From Chloroflexota bacterium (GTDB lineage Bacteria > Chloroflexota > Dehalococcoidia > FW602-bin16): DNA of 64,000 nt. The position numbers and the translations under genes are program-made. Position 1 is the stretch's first letter. Each line of letters begins with the position of its first letter. The stretch lies in contig SCTZ01000224.1 of the NCBI GenBank assembly GCA_004297765.1, positions 1 through 64,000 of the forward strand, in the 5' to 3' direction. The notes beneath the pieces are model-generated. The model worked only from the letters and a program-made list of their open reading frames with translations, was not told where the DNA came from and did no database searches. Below are positions 16,077 to 26,100 of the stretch, piece by piece.

Positions 16077-16916
16077 TTATCCCTTGTACGTAAGCACGCG
16101 CCCCCACAGGCTCTTCGTGCCCCAGATGCCGGAGCGTAGGCACTCCAACTGGACGATCTGGCTGTGGTCGACGAAGAGGTTGACCTCCGGACCGTAGTTC
16201 TTGATGTACCAGGCGAAAACGTCCGGGTCGGCCGCCTCGAACATGACGTGCTCCAGACCGAGCGAGTCGATGATCTTGGCCACTACGTCGGTGCGCCAGA
16301 CGTTTACCATCTCGGTGATGCCTTCCGACTCGATCATGATCAGGTAGGCGCCTGCGTCCAGGAAGCGCTTGGCCTGCATGATAGCCCACTGCGGATCGCG
16401 CGTCCCCTCGGCTTCCAGTTCCGCGACCGCCGTCGCGCCGCCCGCACCGAACTGGATCCCTACCTCCGGCTTGGCTTTCATGCCGGCCTTCTGGACCTTC
16501 TCGACCAGGCGCAGCCAATCGTCGGTGGGCAGGGTGATGAAGCCGGTGGAGACCTCGATGATGTCGAAGCCCAGCTCCTTGCATCCATGGATATAACGGT
16601 CGACTGCCTCCGAGCCCTGGGTCAGGACGTACTCCATAAAGCCGCCGGTGGAGACCAGGACATTGTGGGAGTGGCAGATGTCGATCAGCTCCTTGACGGC
16701 CGCCCACGGCATCAGACTGAACGAGCCGCCTGCGAACTTGAGGGCGTCCACGTACGTCCCCATGGTCTCCAGCACATCCTGTAAGTAGCGCTTGCCCATG
16801 GGCGTGTAGTATGGTCCGCGGATCTCCGTAACGCCGCGCGTGCGGGGCTTGGCTTGCCGCTCGTTGACCTTCAAGAACGGGAATGCCCGCTGATCGGGTT
16901 TCATGTGGTCTGGCAT
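16077..16916 (-). CDS. Phosphosulfolactate synthase (ComA) family protein
   Basis: This 279-residue TIM-barrel protein matches ComA, which joins sulfite to phosphoenolpyruvate in coenzyme M biosynthesis. Visible family parts are KPRTRGVTEIRGPYY, YVDALKFAGGSFSLMP, CHSHNVLVSTGGFMEYVL, ELGFDIIEVSTGFITLP, KPEVGIQFG and LIMIESEGIT. Bacterial homologues often sit outside CoM pathways, and no comB/C/D/E partner is in view, so the substrate is unsure. A short AGGATTAAAACA leader precedes the ATG. Downstream (leftward) lies a purine-rich palindrome; upstream lies a paired repeat with no gene inside. Confidence 0.78.
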   Translation of the reverse strand: MPDHMKPDQRAFPFLKVNERQAKPRTRGVTEIRGPYYTPMGKRYLQDVLETMGTYVDALKFAGGSFSLMPWAAVKELIDICHSHNVLVSTGGFMEYVLTQGSEAVDRYIHGCKELGFDIIEVSTGFITLPTDDWLRLVEKVQKAGMKAKPEVGIQFGAGGATAVAELEAEGTRDPQWAIMQAKRFLDAGAYLIMIESEGITEMVNVWRTDVVAKIIDSLGLEHVMFEAADPDVFAWYIKNYGPEVNLFVDHSQIVQLECLRSGIWGTKSLWGRVLTYKG

Positions 16917-16957
16917 TGTTTTAATCCTCCGTTGTACTCAGCGCGGATTGTGGGGGC

Positions 16958-17093
16958 GTTTGGATCGCGAAGCACGTTTGGATCACGAAGCTCACGAAAG
17001 GATGCGCGAAAGAGCACGAAAGCAGGTGCGTCAGTCCGCCGCAATCGATTTGGTGTCTTTTCGCGCCCCTGTCGCGTGCTTCGTGATCCAAAC
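16958..17093. repeat. Gene-less copy of the GxxExxY-associated inverted repeat
   Basis: Left half 16958-17026 (tandem TTTGGATCGCGAAGC and TTTGGATCACGAAGC, then CACGAAAGGATGCGCGAAAG) faces an inverted right half 17055-17093 (complement GTTTGGATCACGAAGCACGC). Only about 28 bp separate them. It looks like an internally deleted, non-coding derivative of the element at 12924-13560. Confidence 0.7.
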
Positions 17094-17113
17094 GGCCCCC
17101 GTCCCGCATTCGC

Positions 17114-18481
17114 TCAGTGAATCCGCACTTTGGCCAGTAAGGTCGTTAGGTCCACAACGTTTATCTCCTCTAGACGCCCGACCGTGTCCACGATCTGTCC
17201 GCGCAGCGAGGCGTCAGCGTAAGGCGTCGCTAGCTGTTCGAACTTCTGAACTGTGGTTTCCCAGGACATCGGTCGGGAAAAGAAGCCTTCGTAGTCGCGC
17301 ATCTCTTTGCTCACCACGCGCCCGTCGCCCAGCGTGACTGTGAGGCGGCATGGCATTTCCTGTGGGAAACGCTGGCTGAAGGCGTCCGATGGCCGCACGA
17401 AGACCTTGTGCAACAGGACCTGGACATCCTCGCGTTGGATGCGTCCGGGCGCGTACTGGGGCGGCATGACCTGACCGTCCAGGATGGCCACCGCGACCAT
17501 GTACTGCAGGCTATGGTCTGCCTCCTCCTTGGTGCGGACGATGGTTTTGTCCCCCTCCTCGCCACCGCCGATGATGTTGAAGGCCACGTCGAAGATCTCG
17601 ATCTCGATGCGCCCCACATCGGCGCCCGTGAAGCCGTACTCGTCCTTGAGCTCCAGGATGCCCTCGATGGCCGACTGGGAGTGGATCTCGGCGTTGTATT
17701 TCTTGACGATCGTGCGGGTGACCCGCTCCAGGTTCTCCCTCGACCAATCGATCTCGAACGGACCGGAGATGGCCTGGATAAAACCCTTGTTGCCCTCGAA
17801 AACCTCGGGCGGACCGGTGATGCCGCGCATGGCCAGAAAGGTGGCGTGGGTGCAGCCAAAATCGGTGTTGGGGTAGGCCAGCCCCTTCCAGTGAGATAAG
17901 GACCCGGTGCGCGTGACCCGCAGGGCGTTGAAAGCCGTGCCACAGATGGCGAGCGCGTTGGCCGTGTGGCCCTGGTCTAGAGTCAGGGCCCGCGAGACGC
18001 CTGCCGCCACAGCGTAGGAGCCCTGGGTAGTATGGTCGAACCCCTTGGCCCGCACGGGGGCGACGTCGCTCAGCCGGCACTGCACCTGATACGCCACGGC
18101 CAGGGCGGTCATGAACTCCCGCCCGGTTGTGTTGGCGTACTCGGCGGCGGCCAGCACGGCCCCCAGATTGTCGCTGGGATGGCACGTCTCGCCCTTGGCC
18201 AGATAGCTGTCGTTGAAGTCCAGATAGCGCACCAGCGCGCTGTTGTAGAGGGCAACCCGATCGGGCGCATTCCTGCCGTTGCCGATCAGCGTGCAGAGCT
18301 CGGCTCCCCCGAAGCTGTCGATCTGCGCGCGGATCAGCCGAATCGGCTCGCCGTCCACGGCCCCAATCGCGCAGCCGAGGGCGTCCAACGTCCGAATCTT
18401 GAGCTGCTGGCGCGCGGCCTCCGAGAGATCGTCATAGGCCGCGCGGACGACGAAGGCGGCCATCTCCTCAGCCTTTGTCAT
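17114..18481 (-). CDS. MmgE/PrpD family protein
   Basis: This 455-residue protein belongs to the MmgE/PrpD family, which includes 2-methylcitrate dehydratase and cis-aconitate decarboxylase. Family marks are RTLDALGCAIGAVDGEPI near the N-terminus, YLDFNDSYLAKGETCHPSDN with the conserved catalytic-region Asp/His residues, GYDHTTQ-like KGFDHTTQGS, and HWKGLAYPNTDFGCTHATFL. The exact substrate cannot be inferred; there is no citrate synthase or PrpB gene nearby. The start at 18481 has GAGGAGG 6 nt upstream. It is divergent from the helicase gene. Confidence 0.85.
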   Translation of the reverse strand: MTKAEEMAAFVVRAAYDDLSEAARQQLKIRTLDALGCAIGAVDGEPIRLIRAQIDSFGGAELCTLIGNGRNAPDRVALYNSALVRYLDFNDSYLAKGETCHPSDNLGAVLAAAEYANTTGREFMTALAVAYQVQCRLSDVAPVRAKGFDHTTQGSYAVAAGVSRALTLDQGHTANALAICGTAFNALRVTRTGSLSHWKGLAYPNTDFGCTHATFLAMRGITGPPEVFEGNKGFIQAISGPFEIDWSRENLERVTRTIVKKYNAEIHSQSAIEGILELKDEYGFTGADVGRIEIEIFDVAFNIIGGGEEGDKTIVRTKEEADHSLQYMVAVAILDGQVMPPQYAPGRIQREDVQVLLHKVFVRPSDAFSQRFPQEMPCRLTVTLGDGRVVSKEMRDYEGFFSRPMSWETTVQKFEQLATPYADASLRGQIVDTVGRLEEINVVDLTTLLAKVRIH

Positions 18482-18726
18482 GGGTGCCTCCTCGCTTGAA
18501 TAATGCAATCCTCCAGCATACGGGTGGAATGTCCGACGGTCAGGACGATAGGCAGTGTCTTGACCATGCTTTCCATCACGGCCTTTTCCGGGCTCTCACT
18601 GGGCCCGAGGCGGGCAATGATGTCTGACTATTATTCAGTATATACCGGCCGGGCGGATGTGATGATGCCGAGGATTTGTCTTCTGTACTGTATGGCTCTC
18701 CCGCAATCGGAAGTACACGCAACTCC
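18482..18726. other. Intergenic region between divergent genes
   Basis: This stretch is more AT-rich than its flanks. It holds the PrpD-like gene leader on the left and TATTATTCAGTATATACC near 18630-18650, a possible AT-rich operator or -10 region. I found no gene or clear repeat here. Confidence 0.5.
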
Positions 18727-18755
18727 TTGACAGCCTGCCGCGCAGCGGTTAGTAT
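18727..18755 (+). promoter_or_regulatory. Sigma-70 promoter for the helicase-nuclease gene
   Basis: TTGACA, 17 nt, TAGTAT: a perfect -35 and a 5-of-6 -10 at ideal spacing. It lies about 65-75 nt before the start of the helicase gene and directs rightward transcription of the repair block. Confidence 0.65.
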
Positions 18756-18828
18756 ATAGCCGCCGCTTGATAGGTCGCCAGAGCGGCCGCCCAGTGATCC
18801 CCCAAAAGGGCCGATGAGGAATGCAGCG

Positions 18829-21800
18829 ATGACAGGTCAGGGAGACGGGCTAACCCTTAGCGATATCCAGCGGCAGGCCGTGGAAGCACCGAAAGGCAAG
18901 TGGGCCTTTCTGGGCGGGCCGGGCGCGGGCAAGACCCTCGTGATCGGCCAGCGGGCAATCCGGCTGGTCGCCGAGGGGATCGCTCCCGCCGATAGGGTGC
19001 TGGTGCTGGCTCCCGCCGGCCGGGCTGCCAGGGCGCTGCGGGTGCAGATCCAGACTGGACTGAGGGGGGCGGCTGGGCCGCGGGCGACGTCGTTCTATGG
19101 GTTGGCACTTGCCATTGTCGAAAGTCACTACCGCGCGCTGGGCTATGCCCGATCGCCGCGGATTTTGAGCACCAACGAGCATCGGCATCTGCTGCGGCAG
19201 TTGCTGCGCCAGGAGGACCCGGCCCGCTGGGACCTTACCGGACGATCTATCAGCAGTGCGCTAGAGAATCTGGTTTACAACGTCGTGATGGGTGTGGCGC
19301 AGAATCTCTTGAGCATGGAAGAGGCGCTCGCTCGCATGGAGAGTTGGGGACAGTGGCAGTTGGCGGAGTTGTCCCCGTTCCACGGGCGCTATCGGGAGCG
19401 CCTGCGCCGCGACGGGGTAATCGACATAGGTGAGGCGCTGGTGGACGCCGCGCGTCTGCTGGCGACCCAGCCGGCCGTGGCCGAGGAATTCCGCCAGACC
19501 TACCGATACATCCTGGTCGATGAGCTGGAGGAGGCGAACCACGTCGAGTTCCAGATCCTCACCCATCTGACAGATGCGGGGACGGATCTTCTTGTGGCGG
19601 GCGACCCAGCTCAGGCCATCAACAGCTATCGCAGCGGCACCGCCGCGCATCTGCTGTCCTGCCAGGAGAGCCTCGGGACGCGGATCCTCGCCTCCAATGA
19701 GAACTTTCGGTCGGGACCGCGCGTGGCCGCTTTCAGCGGGGTGGTGCGTCCCAAGATCGCTCTTCCGGATGACAGCACAGCCGCCCATCGGGCGGAGCTA
19801 AGTCTGCAAAATGACGCTCGCGGGCGTGGGGAGAGCTACGTCGTTCTTCGTCCGTTCGCCTATCCTTCCGACGAGGCCCGCTGGGTGGCGGAGGAGGTGC
19901 AGAGCCAGATCGAGGCGGGCGTGCCGCCGACTCGAATCGCCATTCTGGTGCGCACCCAATCGGTCCCGATGGTGCGACTGATCGTGAGCGAGTTGTCCCG
20001 GCGTGGCGTCATCGTCCGGACGCCCTCCAGCCGGATGCTCCTCGGGGATCCGCTGGTGCGTGCCACCTTCGACCTGCTGCGCTGCCTAAGTGTTTCGTTC
20101 CTCAAGTCCGGCATCCTGTCGGAAAAGACCGCGGCGGTTTCGGAAACCGCGGCGGTCTACGGCGGCGGTCCAACTGCGCCGTCTCCGCAAAGTGGTACTG
20201 ACTTACGGAACGACGCACCAAACGGACCTGACGAAGATAGCCGATTCCTATGGCGGCTCCTGGATTCACCGCTGGTTGGGCTGCCGCCTTTCGGTCTGCG
20301 CGAATTGAAGCGAGCCCTGTCTCACTCGAAAGCCATCGTGCTCTCTTCTCTCACGCCAGAGACCCTGCAAACCCTACCGCTGAGCCCAGAGGTCAGCGCC
20401 ACGCTGACCGCGTTCCTGGAACGCCTCTCCGCGCTCCAGTCCAAGCTCGACCACGACGCGGCCACCCTACTGTGGGAGATCTGGCGGCTCTTCCCGGCGT
20501 TTCGCGACGATGCGCTGGCCGGTGGGACGAGCGCGCTCGCCTATCGCGCCCTTCTAGAGGAGATTTCCAGTCTGCCGGTGGACGGTCGCCGGGTCAAGCC
20601 GGTCGAGTTATTGAGATATCTGGAGGATGGCTACTTCGAGCGTATTCCAGCACCCTCGCCGCGTGGGGGCGGAGTACTCGTTGGCACCGTTCACCAGTCC
20701 AAGGGGCAGCACTGGGAGGTCGTCTTCCTTCCCGGGCTGACCGAGGGAAGCTTTCCGCTGCAGGCCTCATCGCAGGATATCGGGGCTCTCCTGTCGCGGG
20801 ATGTGGATGGAGAGCTTGCGGCCGGTCCAGGGTCCGCGGATATGAATGTCCTGCTCAGGAGGCTGCGCGCGGCCGAGGAGCAGCGGGTCTTCCACGTGGC
20901 TGTCTCCCGCGCGCGCCGCGGCCTCTACTTGTCGTACAGTCGGCGTGGTGCGGATGGTGGCTCCGCGGAGCTTCCGTCGCGTTTTCTCGATCCTGTCCCG
21001 ATGTGCTCGGCCGTCGAGGTGGTATCCGAAGCAGGGGAGGATCGTCGGCCGCTGAACGTGGAGGGAGCGGTCGCGCACTACCGCCGGCTGCTGGCGTCGG
21101 CCGATCCGCTGCAGCAGTGCCAATCCGCCTACGCCCTCCACCATCTGCGGCAGTCCTGGACCCAGGCGGTGCGTCCGGAGGAGTGGTGGGAGAACGTTGA
21201 TCGGACGGAGGGAGCCGCGCCGCCATTTCCCGACGGCCGTCTCTATCTATCGGCCACTCGCCTCAGCAGCTATCGCAACTGTCCGCTGTCCTATCAGTTC
21301 GGCCAGCACTGGGGGCTGAGCGATCCTGACGGGCCGGCCCTGACGATGGGTAGCCTGTTGCATAAGGTGCTGGAAGAGTATCATCGCCCCGGCACATCGC
21401 ATCCACAGACCCGCGAAACCCTGCAGGAGCTACTCGAGAAGCACCTTGATCCAGGCGCCTTCCCATACAAGCCTATTGCCCGCCAGGCCAGAAAGAAGAT
21501 CTCCCAATGGCTGGATGATTACTATCGGCACTTTGGTCAGGCGACGTCCGCGCTGGCGGTAGAGAAGTCCTTTTCCTTTGCGCTGGGACCACATTCGATC
21601 CGAGGCTACATAGATCGCATCGACCGACTCAACACGGGCGACCTGGAGCTGATCGACTACAAGACCAGCTCGGCCATGAGCAAGGCCGAGGCGGAGCAGG
21701 ACCTGCAACTGGCCCTGTACGATCTGGCCTTCTACGAAGATACAGAACTCCGCTCTCTTGGCCGTCCGAGCCGGGTGAGCTATCTCTATTTGAAGAACAT

Positions 21801-22047
21801 CGGCGTCAAAGCCGACGGCAAGCGCAGCTACCAACCCACGGACGACACGCGCACCCGCCTGCGCTCCAGGGTGCAGGTCTACGCCGGCGCGATAGTCAAC
21901 GAGCTCTTTCCACCCCGCCGCTCCCTGGCTGAGGCGCTGCCAGGATTGGATGCGTTCGAGTTGGAGCGAGCGCGAAAGGGGAGTTGTATGTTCTGCGGGT
22001 TCGGGTGGGTTTGTTCGGAGGAAGGTGGAGGAGAGGGTGCTGGGTAG
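18829..22047 (+). CDS. UvrD-like helicase with C-terminal Fe-S PD-(D/E)XK nuclease (AddAB-like)
   Basis: At 1072 residues this is a superfamily 1A helicase fused to a RecB-type nuclease. Helicase motifs: Walker A GGPGAGKTLVIG, motif II ILVDELEEANHVEF (a variant of DEYQDTN), motif III AGDPAQAINSYR, motif V VHQSKGQHWEVVFLPGL and motif VI FHVAVSRARRGLYLSYSR. The nuclease begins LSATRLSSYRNCPLSYQF, has LIDYKTSS as the catalytic D-x-K, and ends in CMFCGFGWVC; one Cys plus C-x2-C-x5-C is the AddB 4Fe-4S signature. The ATG at 18829 has GAGGAA 7 nt upstream; one at 18814 is the alternative. A palindromic element is inserted in frame around residues 423-462. Likely role: processing of double-strand DNA ends. 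Confidence 0.88.
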   Translation: MTGQGDGLTLSDIQRQAVEAPKGKWAFLGGPGAGKTLVIGQRAIRLVAEGIAPADRVLVLAPAGRAARALRVQIQTGLRGAAGPRATSFYGLALAIVESHYRALGYARSPRILSTNEHRHLLRQLLRQEDPARWDLTGRSISSALENLVYNVVMGVAQNLLSMEEALARMESWGQWQLAELSPFHGRYRERLRRDGVIDIGEALVDAARLLATQPAVAEEFRQTYRYILVDELEEANHVEFQILTHLTDAGTDLLVAGDPAQAINSYRSGTAAHLLSCQESLGTRILASNENFRSGPRVAAFSGVVRPKIALPDDSTAAHRAELSLQNDARGRGESYVVLRPFAYPSDEARWVAEEVQSQIEAGVPPTRIAILVRTQSVPMVRLIVSELSRRGVIVRTPSSRMLLGDPLVRATFDLLRCLSVSFLKSGILSEKTAAVSETAAVYGGGPTAPSPQSGTDLRNDAPNGPDEDSRFLWRLLDSPLVGLPPFGLRELKRALSHSKAIVLSSLTPETLQTLPLSPEVSATLTAFLERLSALQSKLDHDAATLLWEIWRLFPAFRDDALAGGTSALAYRALLEEISSLPVDGRRVKPVELLRYLEDGYFERIPAPSPRGGGVLVGTVHQSKGQHWEVVFLPGLTEGSFPLQASSQDIGALLSRDVDGELAAGPGSADMNVLLRRLRAAEEQRVFHVAVSRARRGLYLSYSRRGADGGSAELPSRFLDPVPMCSAVEVVSEAGEDRRPLNVEGAVAHYRRLLASADPLQQCQSAYALHHLRQSWTQAVRPEEWWENVDRTEGAAPPFPDGRLYLSATRLSSYRNCPLSYQFGQHWGLSDPDGPALTMGSLLHKVLEEYHRPGTSHPQTRETLQELLEKHLDPGAFPYKPIARQARKKISQWLDDYYRHFGQATSALAVEKSFSFALGPHSIRGYIDRIDRLNTGDLELIDYKTSSAMSKAEAEQDLQLALYDLAFYEDTELRSLGRPSRVSYLYLKNIGVKADGKRSYQPTDDTRTRLRSRVQVYAGAIVNELFPPRRSLAEALPGLDAFELERARKGSCMFCGFGWVCSEEGGGEGAG
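20095..20213 (+). repeat. Palindromic element inserted in frame in the helicase gene
   Basis: A 119-bp unit bounded by TCGTTCCTCAAGT and its near-complement ACTTACGGAACGA (11 of 13 match) contains the hairpin ACCGCGGCGGT-TTCGGAA-ACCGCGGCGGT. A second copy lies at 35733-35855 in non-coding DNA. Here it adds about 40 residues (KTAAVSETAAVYGGG and following), low-complexity compared with the helicase around it. Confidence 0.75.
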
Positions 22048-22106
22048 CCTGAAATGTGCAGTAACATGAAGATAGTCTACACTTACTTCTTTTGAGAAGG
22101 ATCACG

Positions 22107-22325
22107 ATGAAAATAATCTATGACGCCGAGGTGGACGCCCTCAGCATTGTCTTTCGCCAGACAACGGTAACAACAAAGCATCTAGCTGAAGGTATAGCGG
22201 CCGACTACGATAGCCAGGGACAACTGGCAGGAATCGAGATACTGGACGCCGTGAAGCGTTTCGGCGGGGAAGAAACACTACGCCAGATCGTCATCGAAGG
22301 GATTGGCCCGACGGCGCGTGGTTGA
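22107..22325 (+). CDS. DUF2283 family protein
   Basis: This 72-residue protein fits DUF2283: KIIYDAEVDALSIVFRQ at the N-terminus, then EGIAADYDSQGQLAGIEILDA. Function unknown; members often sit near toxin-antitoxin loci and mobile DNA. AGAAGG lies 7 nt before the ATG at 22107. It is 60 bp after the first helicase gene on the same strand, and a partial copy of the GxxExxY-associated repeat follows its stop codon. Confidence 0.85.
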   Translation: MKIIYDAEVDALSIVFRQTTVTTKHLAEGIAADYDSQGQLAGIEILDAVKRFGGEETLRQIVIEGIGPTARG

Positions 22326-22329
22326 GTCC

Positions 22330-22378
22330 GTTTGGATCACGAAGCACGCGAAAGGGTGCGCGAAAACACGAAAGGCGA
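22330..22378 (+). repeat. Solo copy of the GxxExxY-associated repeat
   Basis: GTTTGGATCACGAAGCACGC, then GAAAGGGTGCGCGAAAACACGAAAGG. It is one half only, with no inverted partner nearby, directly after the DUF2283 stop codon. Confidence 0.7.
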
Positions 22379-22442
22379 AGTCTGGAAGCTCTGACTTATA
22401 CGTCATTCAGCAGATAACGGATTGGAACCCGGAGAACGACCG

Positions 22443-23126
22443 ATGGCAAGATCAACAACTCGAGGAACATGCCCTTTCTGCGGTAGACAATTCGGCAAGG
22501 CCACGATATCTAGGCATCTGGAGTCGTGCAGGAAGAAGCAGACGCCAGAGGAACCGCGGGCCCTGAAATCCCAGACTGGCAAACTCTTTCACCTGCAGGT
22601 ATGGGGATCCTACAACCCGGACTACTGGATGAACATCGAAATCCCTGCCGCGGCCAAGCTGGCGGATCTCGACAACTTCCTGCGAGACGTCTGGCTGGAG
22701 TGCTGCGGCCACATGAGCCAGTTCACTATCGACGGGCAAGATTACGTGTCCAGTGCCGCGAGAGAGCTCGACGCTAGGAGCATGAACTACGTCCTGAGCA
22801 GGGTTCTCTCACCTGGCATGACGTTCTCTCATGAGTACGACTTCGGGACCACAACGTCTCTGACGCTGAAGGTGGTTGCGGAACGAGAGGGCAAGGTCGA
22901 GAACAAGCATGTCAGCGTTCTCGTCCGCAACGAGCCGCCGACCTTTGTCTGCGAGGTCTGTGGCAAGCCCGCCACGAACGTCTGTGTGCAGTGTATCTGG
23001 GAAGGCGAAGGCTTCCTGTGCGACGAGTGCGCTAAAGAGCACGAATGTGGAGAGGAGATGTTCCTGCCGGTAGTCAACTCGCCGCGCATGGGTACGTGCG
23101 GGTATACAGGTGGAGCGTGGGGGTGA
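22443..23126 (+). CDS. pRiA4b ORF-3-like (PRiA4_ORF3) family protein
   Basis: This 227-residue protein begins with a small zinc-finger-like part, GTCPFCGRQFGKATISRHLES (C-x2-C...H-x4-C pattern). The core follows: FHLQVWGSYNPDYWMNIEIP, ADLDNFLRDVWLECCGHMS, FSHEYDFGTTTSLTLKVV, the pattern of the PRiA4_ORF3/TnpR-like family. A C-terminal Cys-rich segment (FVCEVCGKPATNVCVQCIW, then LCDECAKEHECG) should bind zinc. The function is unknown; this family is often carried with mobile DNA. The ATG at 22443 has GGAG 8 nt upstream. It separates the two helicase-nuclease genes. Confidence 0.82.
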   Translation: MARSTTRGTCPFCGRQFGKATISRHLESCRKKQTPEEPRALKSQTGKLFHLQVWGSYNPDYWMNIEIPAAAKLADLDNFLRDVWLECCGHMSQFTIDGQDYVSSAARELDARSMNYVLSRVLSPGMTFSHEYDFGTTTSLTLKVVAEREGKVENKHVSVLVRNEPPTFVCEVCGKPATNVCVQCIWEGEGFLCDECAKEHECGEEMFLPVVNSPRMGTCGYTGGAWG

Positions 23127-23178
23127 GAAAGGATGACAGAATGCCATCCGAGCGTGCCATGATCAGTACGGACGAGTC

Positions 23179-26100
23179 ATGAGCTCGTTCATTCCCACGC
23201 CTGAGCAAGACAAAGCCCTCACCCATCCTGCTCCGCTGCTGGTCCTGGCCGGGGCCGGCACGGGCAAGACGACCGTGCTCACTCACCGCATGGCGGAGGT
23301 GATCGCCTCAGGACGGGCGCGGGCGGACCAGGTGCTGGCCCTCACGTTCACTGACAAGGCCGCCACCGAGATGGCTGAGCGACTGGGTACGGTCTTGAGC
23401 GAGCGAGGGTTGGACGCCGGGGCGCGGGAGGTCGCTGCGCTCACCTTTCACGCCTTCGGCGGGCTAGTGATCCGGGAGAATCTGCTGCGGCTGGGCTTCG
23501 ACAGGGCCCCGGCGGTTCTCTCGCACGCCGCTGCCTGGCAGTTGATGACGGCTATTTTCGACAAGATGACTTTTGACGCGGTGGAGCTCACCACAGGGAG
23601 CATCGGTCAGATTTTCGATCGATTGCTGCGTTTCATCGGCGATTGCAAGGATCACCTGGTGGGACCCGACGAGTTGGAAGCGCACGCCGCGGGTATGGAT
23701 CTGGCAGGGCTGGCCGCGCCCGCTCTCGAGCGCCAGTCGCAGCAACTGGGCGAGCTGCGCGACCTGGCCGCGGCCTATCGGCTCTTCGAGGAGGCCAAGC
23801 GCGAGAAGGGGCTGATCGACTTCGGGGACCTTTTGCTTCTGCCGGCCAAGCTACTTGCCACTCAGCCCACCATACGGGATGCCTACCGGCGCCGCTTCCC
23901 GTTCGTCTTCGTGGATGAGTACCAGGATACCAACCACGCCCAGCGCAAGCTGCTGCTTGAGCTTCTCGATCCGGAGCGACCTGAGGTCATGGTCATTGGC
24001 GATGACGATCAATCCATCTACCGCTGGCGCGGCGCAGTGGTCCAGAATATCCTGCGCTTTCCCCAGGAGCCCATCTTCGCGCCCGGGCAGGTCGTGACCG
24101 TGCCCATGACGCTGAACCGGCGCTCCTTCCCGCCCATCCTGGATCTGGCCAACTCGGTCATCGCCCAGGTTCCAGATCGCCATCCCAAGGAGCTGACCTA
24201 CCACAAGGACAATCTCGAGGGACGGGCCACGGTTGGGCGCCACGTGGCCGCCTCGGATCGTGAGGAGGGCCGGTGGATCGCGCGGCGGATCAAGGAGCTG
24301 GAGCCGGAGGCGCGCGGTTATCCGGGCAAGAAGCGCGGCTACGGCGCCGTCGTGGTGCTCTGTCGGAAGCGCTCCCTGTTCGCGCCCATCGGACAGGCTC
24401 TGGAGGAGGCTGGGATCCCCTACGAGCTGATCGGTGGCACCGGCTTCTACGGCCGCTGGGAGATTCGCGACATTCTCTCGTACTTGCGCGTGCTGGCCAG
24501 TCCAGCCGACGACCTGGCCATGGCGCGCATACTCACCTCGCGTCGCTGGCGCCTCTCCAGCCGCGACCTCTACCATCTCGGTCGCTGGGTGCGGCGTCAG
24601 AACGACGATCGCGGTCGGGAAGGACAGAGACGGGAGGGCGAGGCACGCTTCGGACTCCTGGACGCGGTCCTGCGGCATCAGGACGTGGATGGTCTCTCGC
24701 CCATGGCCGCTGACCGACTTGTCGCGCTGCGGCTGGAGTTGGAGCGCTTCGAGGGAGATAGGCAACAGCTCTCGCTCTCTGATTTAGTCGCACGTGTGAT
24801 CGACGCCACGGGGTACCGGCGGGAGCTTCAGGCTATGCCCGGCTTTGAGTCCAGGGTGGCCCTGCTCAACTTGTCCAAGCTGGAGGAACTGGCGCGTCAG
24901 TTCGAGCAAGGAACGGATGAGACCCATTTGGCTAGCTTTGTGGAGCTGGTGGGCTACGCCGCCGAGTCGGAAGAGGAGGGCGAGGTGCGACCGGTGGATG
25001 AGGAGACCGACACAGTCAAGGTCATGACCATCCATCAAGCCAAGGGGCTGGAATTTCCCATCGTCTTCATCCCCGGTCTGGCCCAAAAGGTCTTCCCGGC
25101 GAGTCCCAAAGACGAATCCGACAAGTGGTGGGCGCTGCCCTGGGAGCTGCGCGGTGACCGGGAGCATCTGCCCATTATCGACCTATCCACGGTGGGGACC
25201 GAGGCCCAACTGAAGAAAGCGCTGGCCGCCAAGAAAGAGACCGAGAAGAAGCTCCAACTGGACGAGGAGCGTCGGCTCTTCTACGTGGCCATCACTCGCG
25301 CCCAGCGGCAGCTCTATCTGAGCCGGGCGCACTGGTATGGGACGAACTCGAAGCCGAAGGAACCATCCGAGTTCTGGGACGCGGTCGAGTCGAGCGGCTT
25401 CGTCGAGGATCTGGGCTGCGAAGATCAGCCGGCGGAGAACCCGAATCTGGTGCAGACTGGGGGGTTCTGGAATACCGGGGAAGGCGGACGGTCTTGCTCT
25501 GAGGCGCGGCAACCAGGATCTCTTCTGCTGACGGGAGTTGACCCCGCTGCCTGGATCGAGGAGACGGCCGTGCGCGAGGGCTACGGACGCTGGACTGTGC
25601 TGCGAGCCGAGGTAGACGAGCATCTAAAGAGACTTGCCCAAGCTCAGGCGGTCTCCGGCGAAGAGACGAAAGTCGACCTAAGCTGCACCGGGCTGGTGGA
25701 GTATTTGCGTTGTGCGCGCGGCTACCGCTACGTCTACGTGGATCGGTTGCCGACGCGACCGTCGTGGGCTCTGGCTTTCGGATCGGAAGTGCACCGGCGT
25801 ATCGAGGAGTTGAGCCGTCCCTTCACACAGGCCGGGGAGCCGCCGGGTGAAGAAGGCGAGCGCGCCGGGAACGATCTGGAGGAGGCGAAGGATCGTCTCG
25901 AAGACTTGGCGGGTGTGGAGTGGACCCCCGTGAGCATGGCGGACCTGATGGCGTGCTTTAGGAGTAGCGTCTATGCTCGTCGTCCGGCAACCTACGTCGA
26001 GTATTCCTTTCACCTGCCGCTGGAGCTCGGCACACTGCGCGGTCGAATTGATCGGCTGGATCTGCTTCCGGACGGCCGCTGGGAGGTGGTGGACTTCAAG

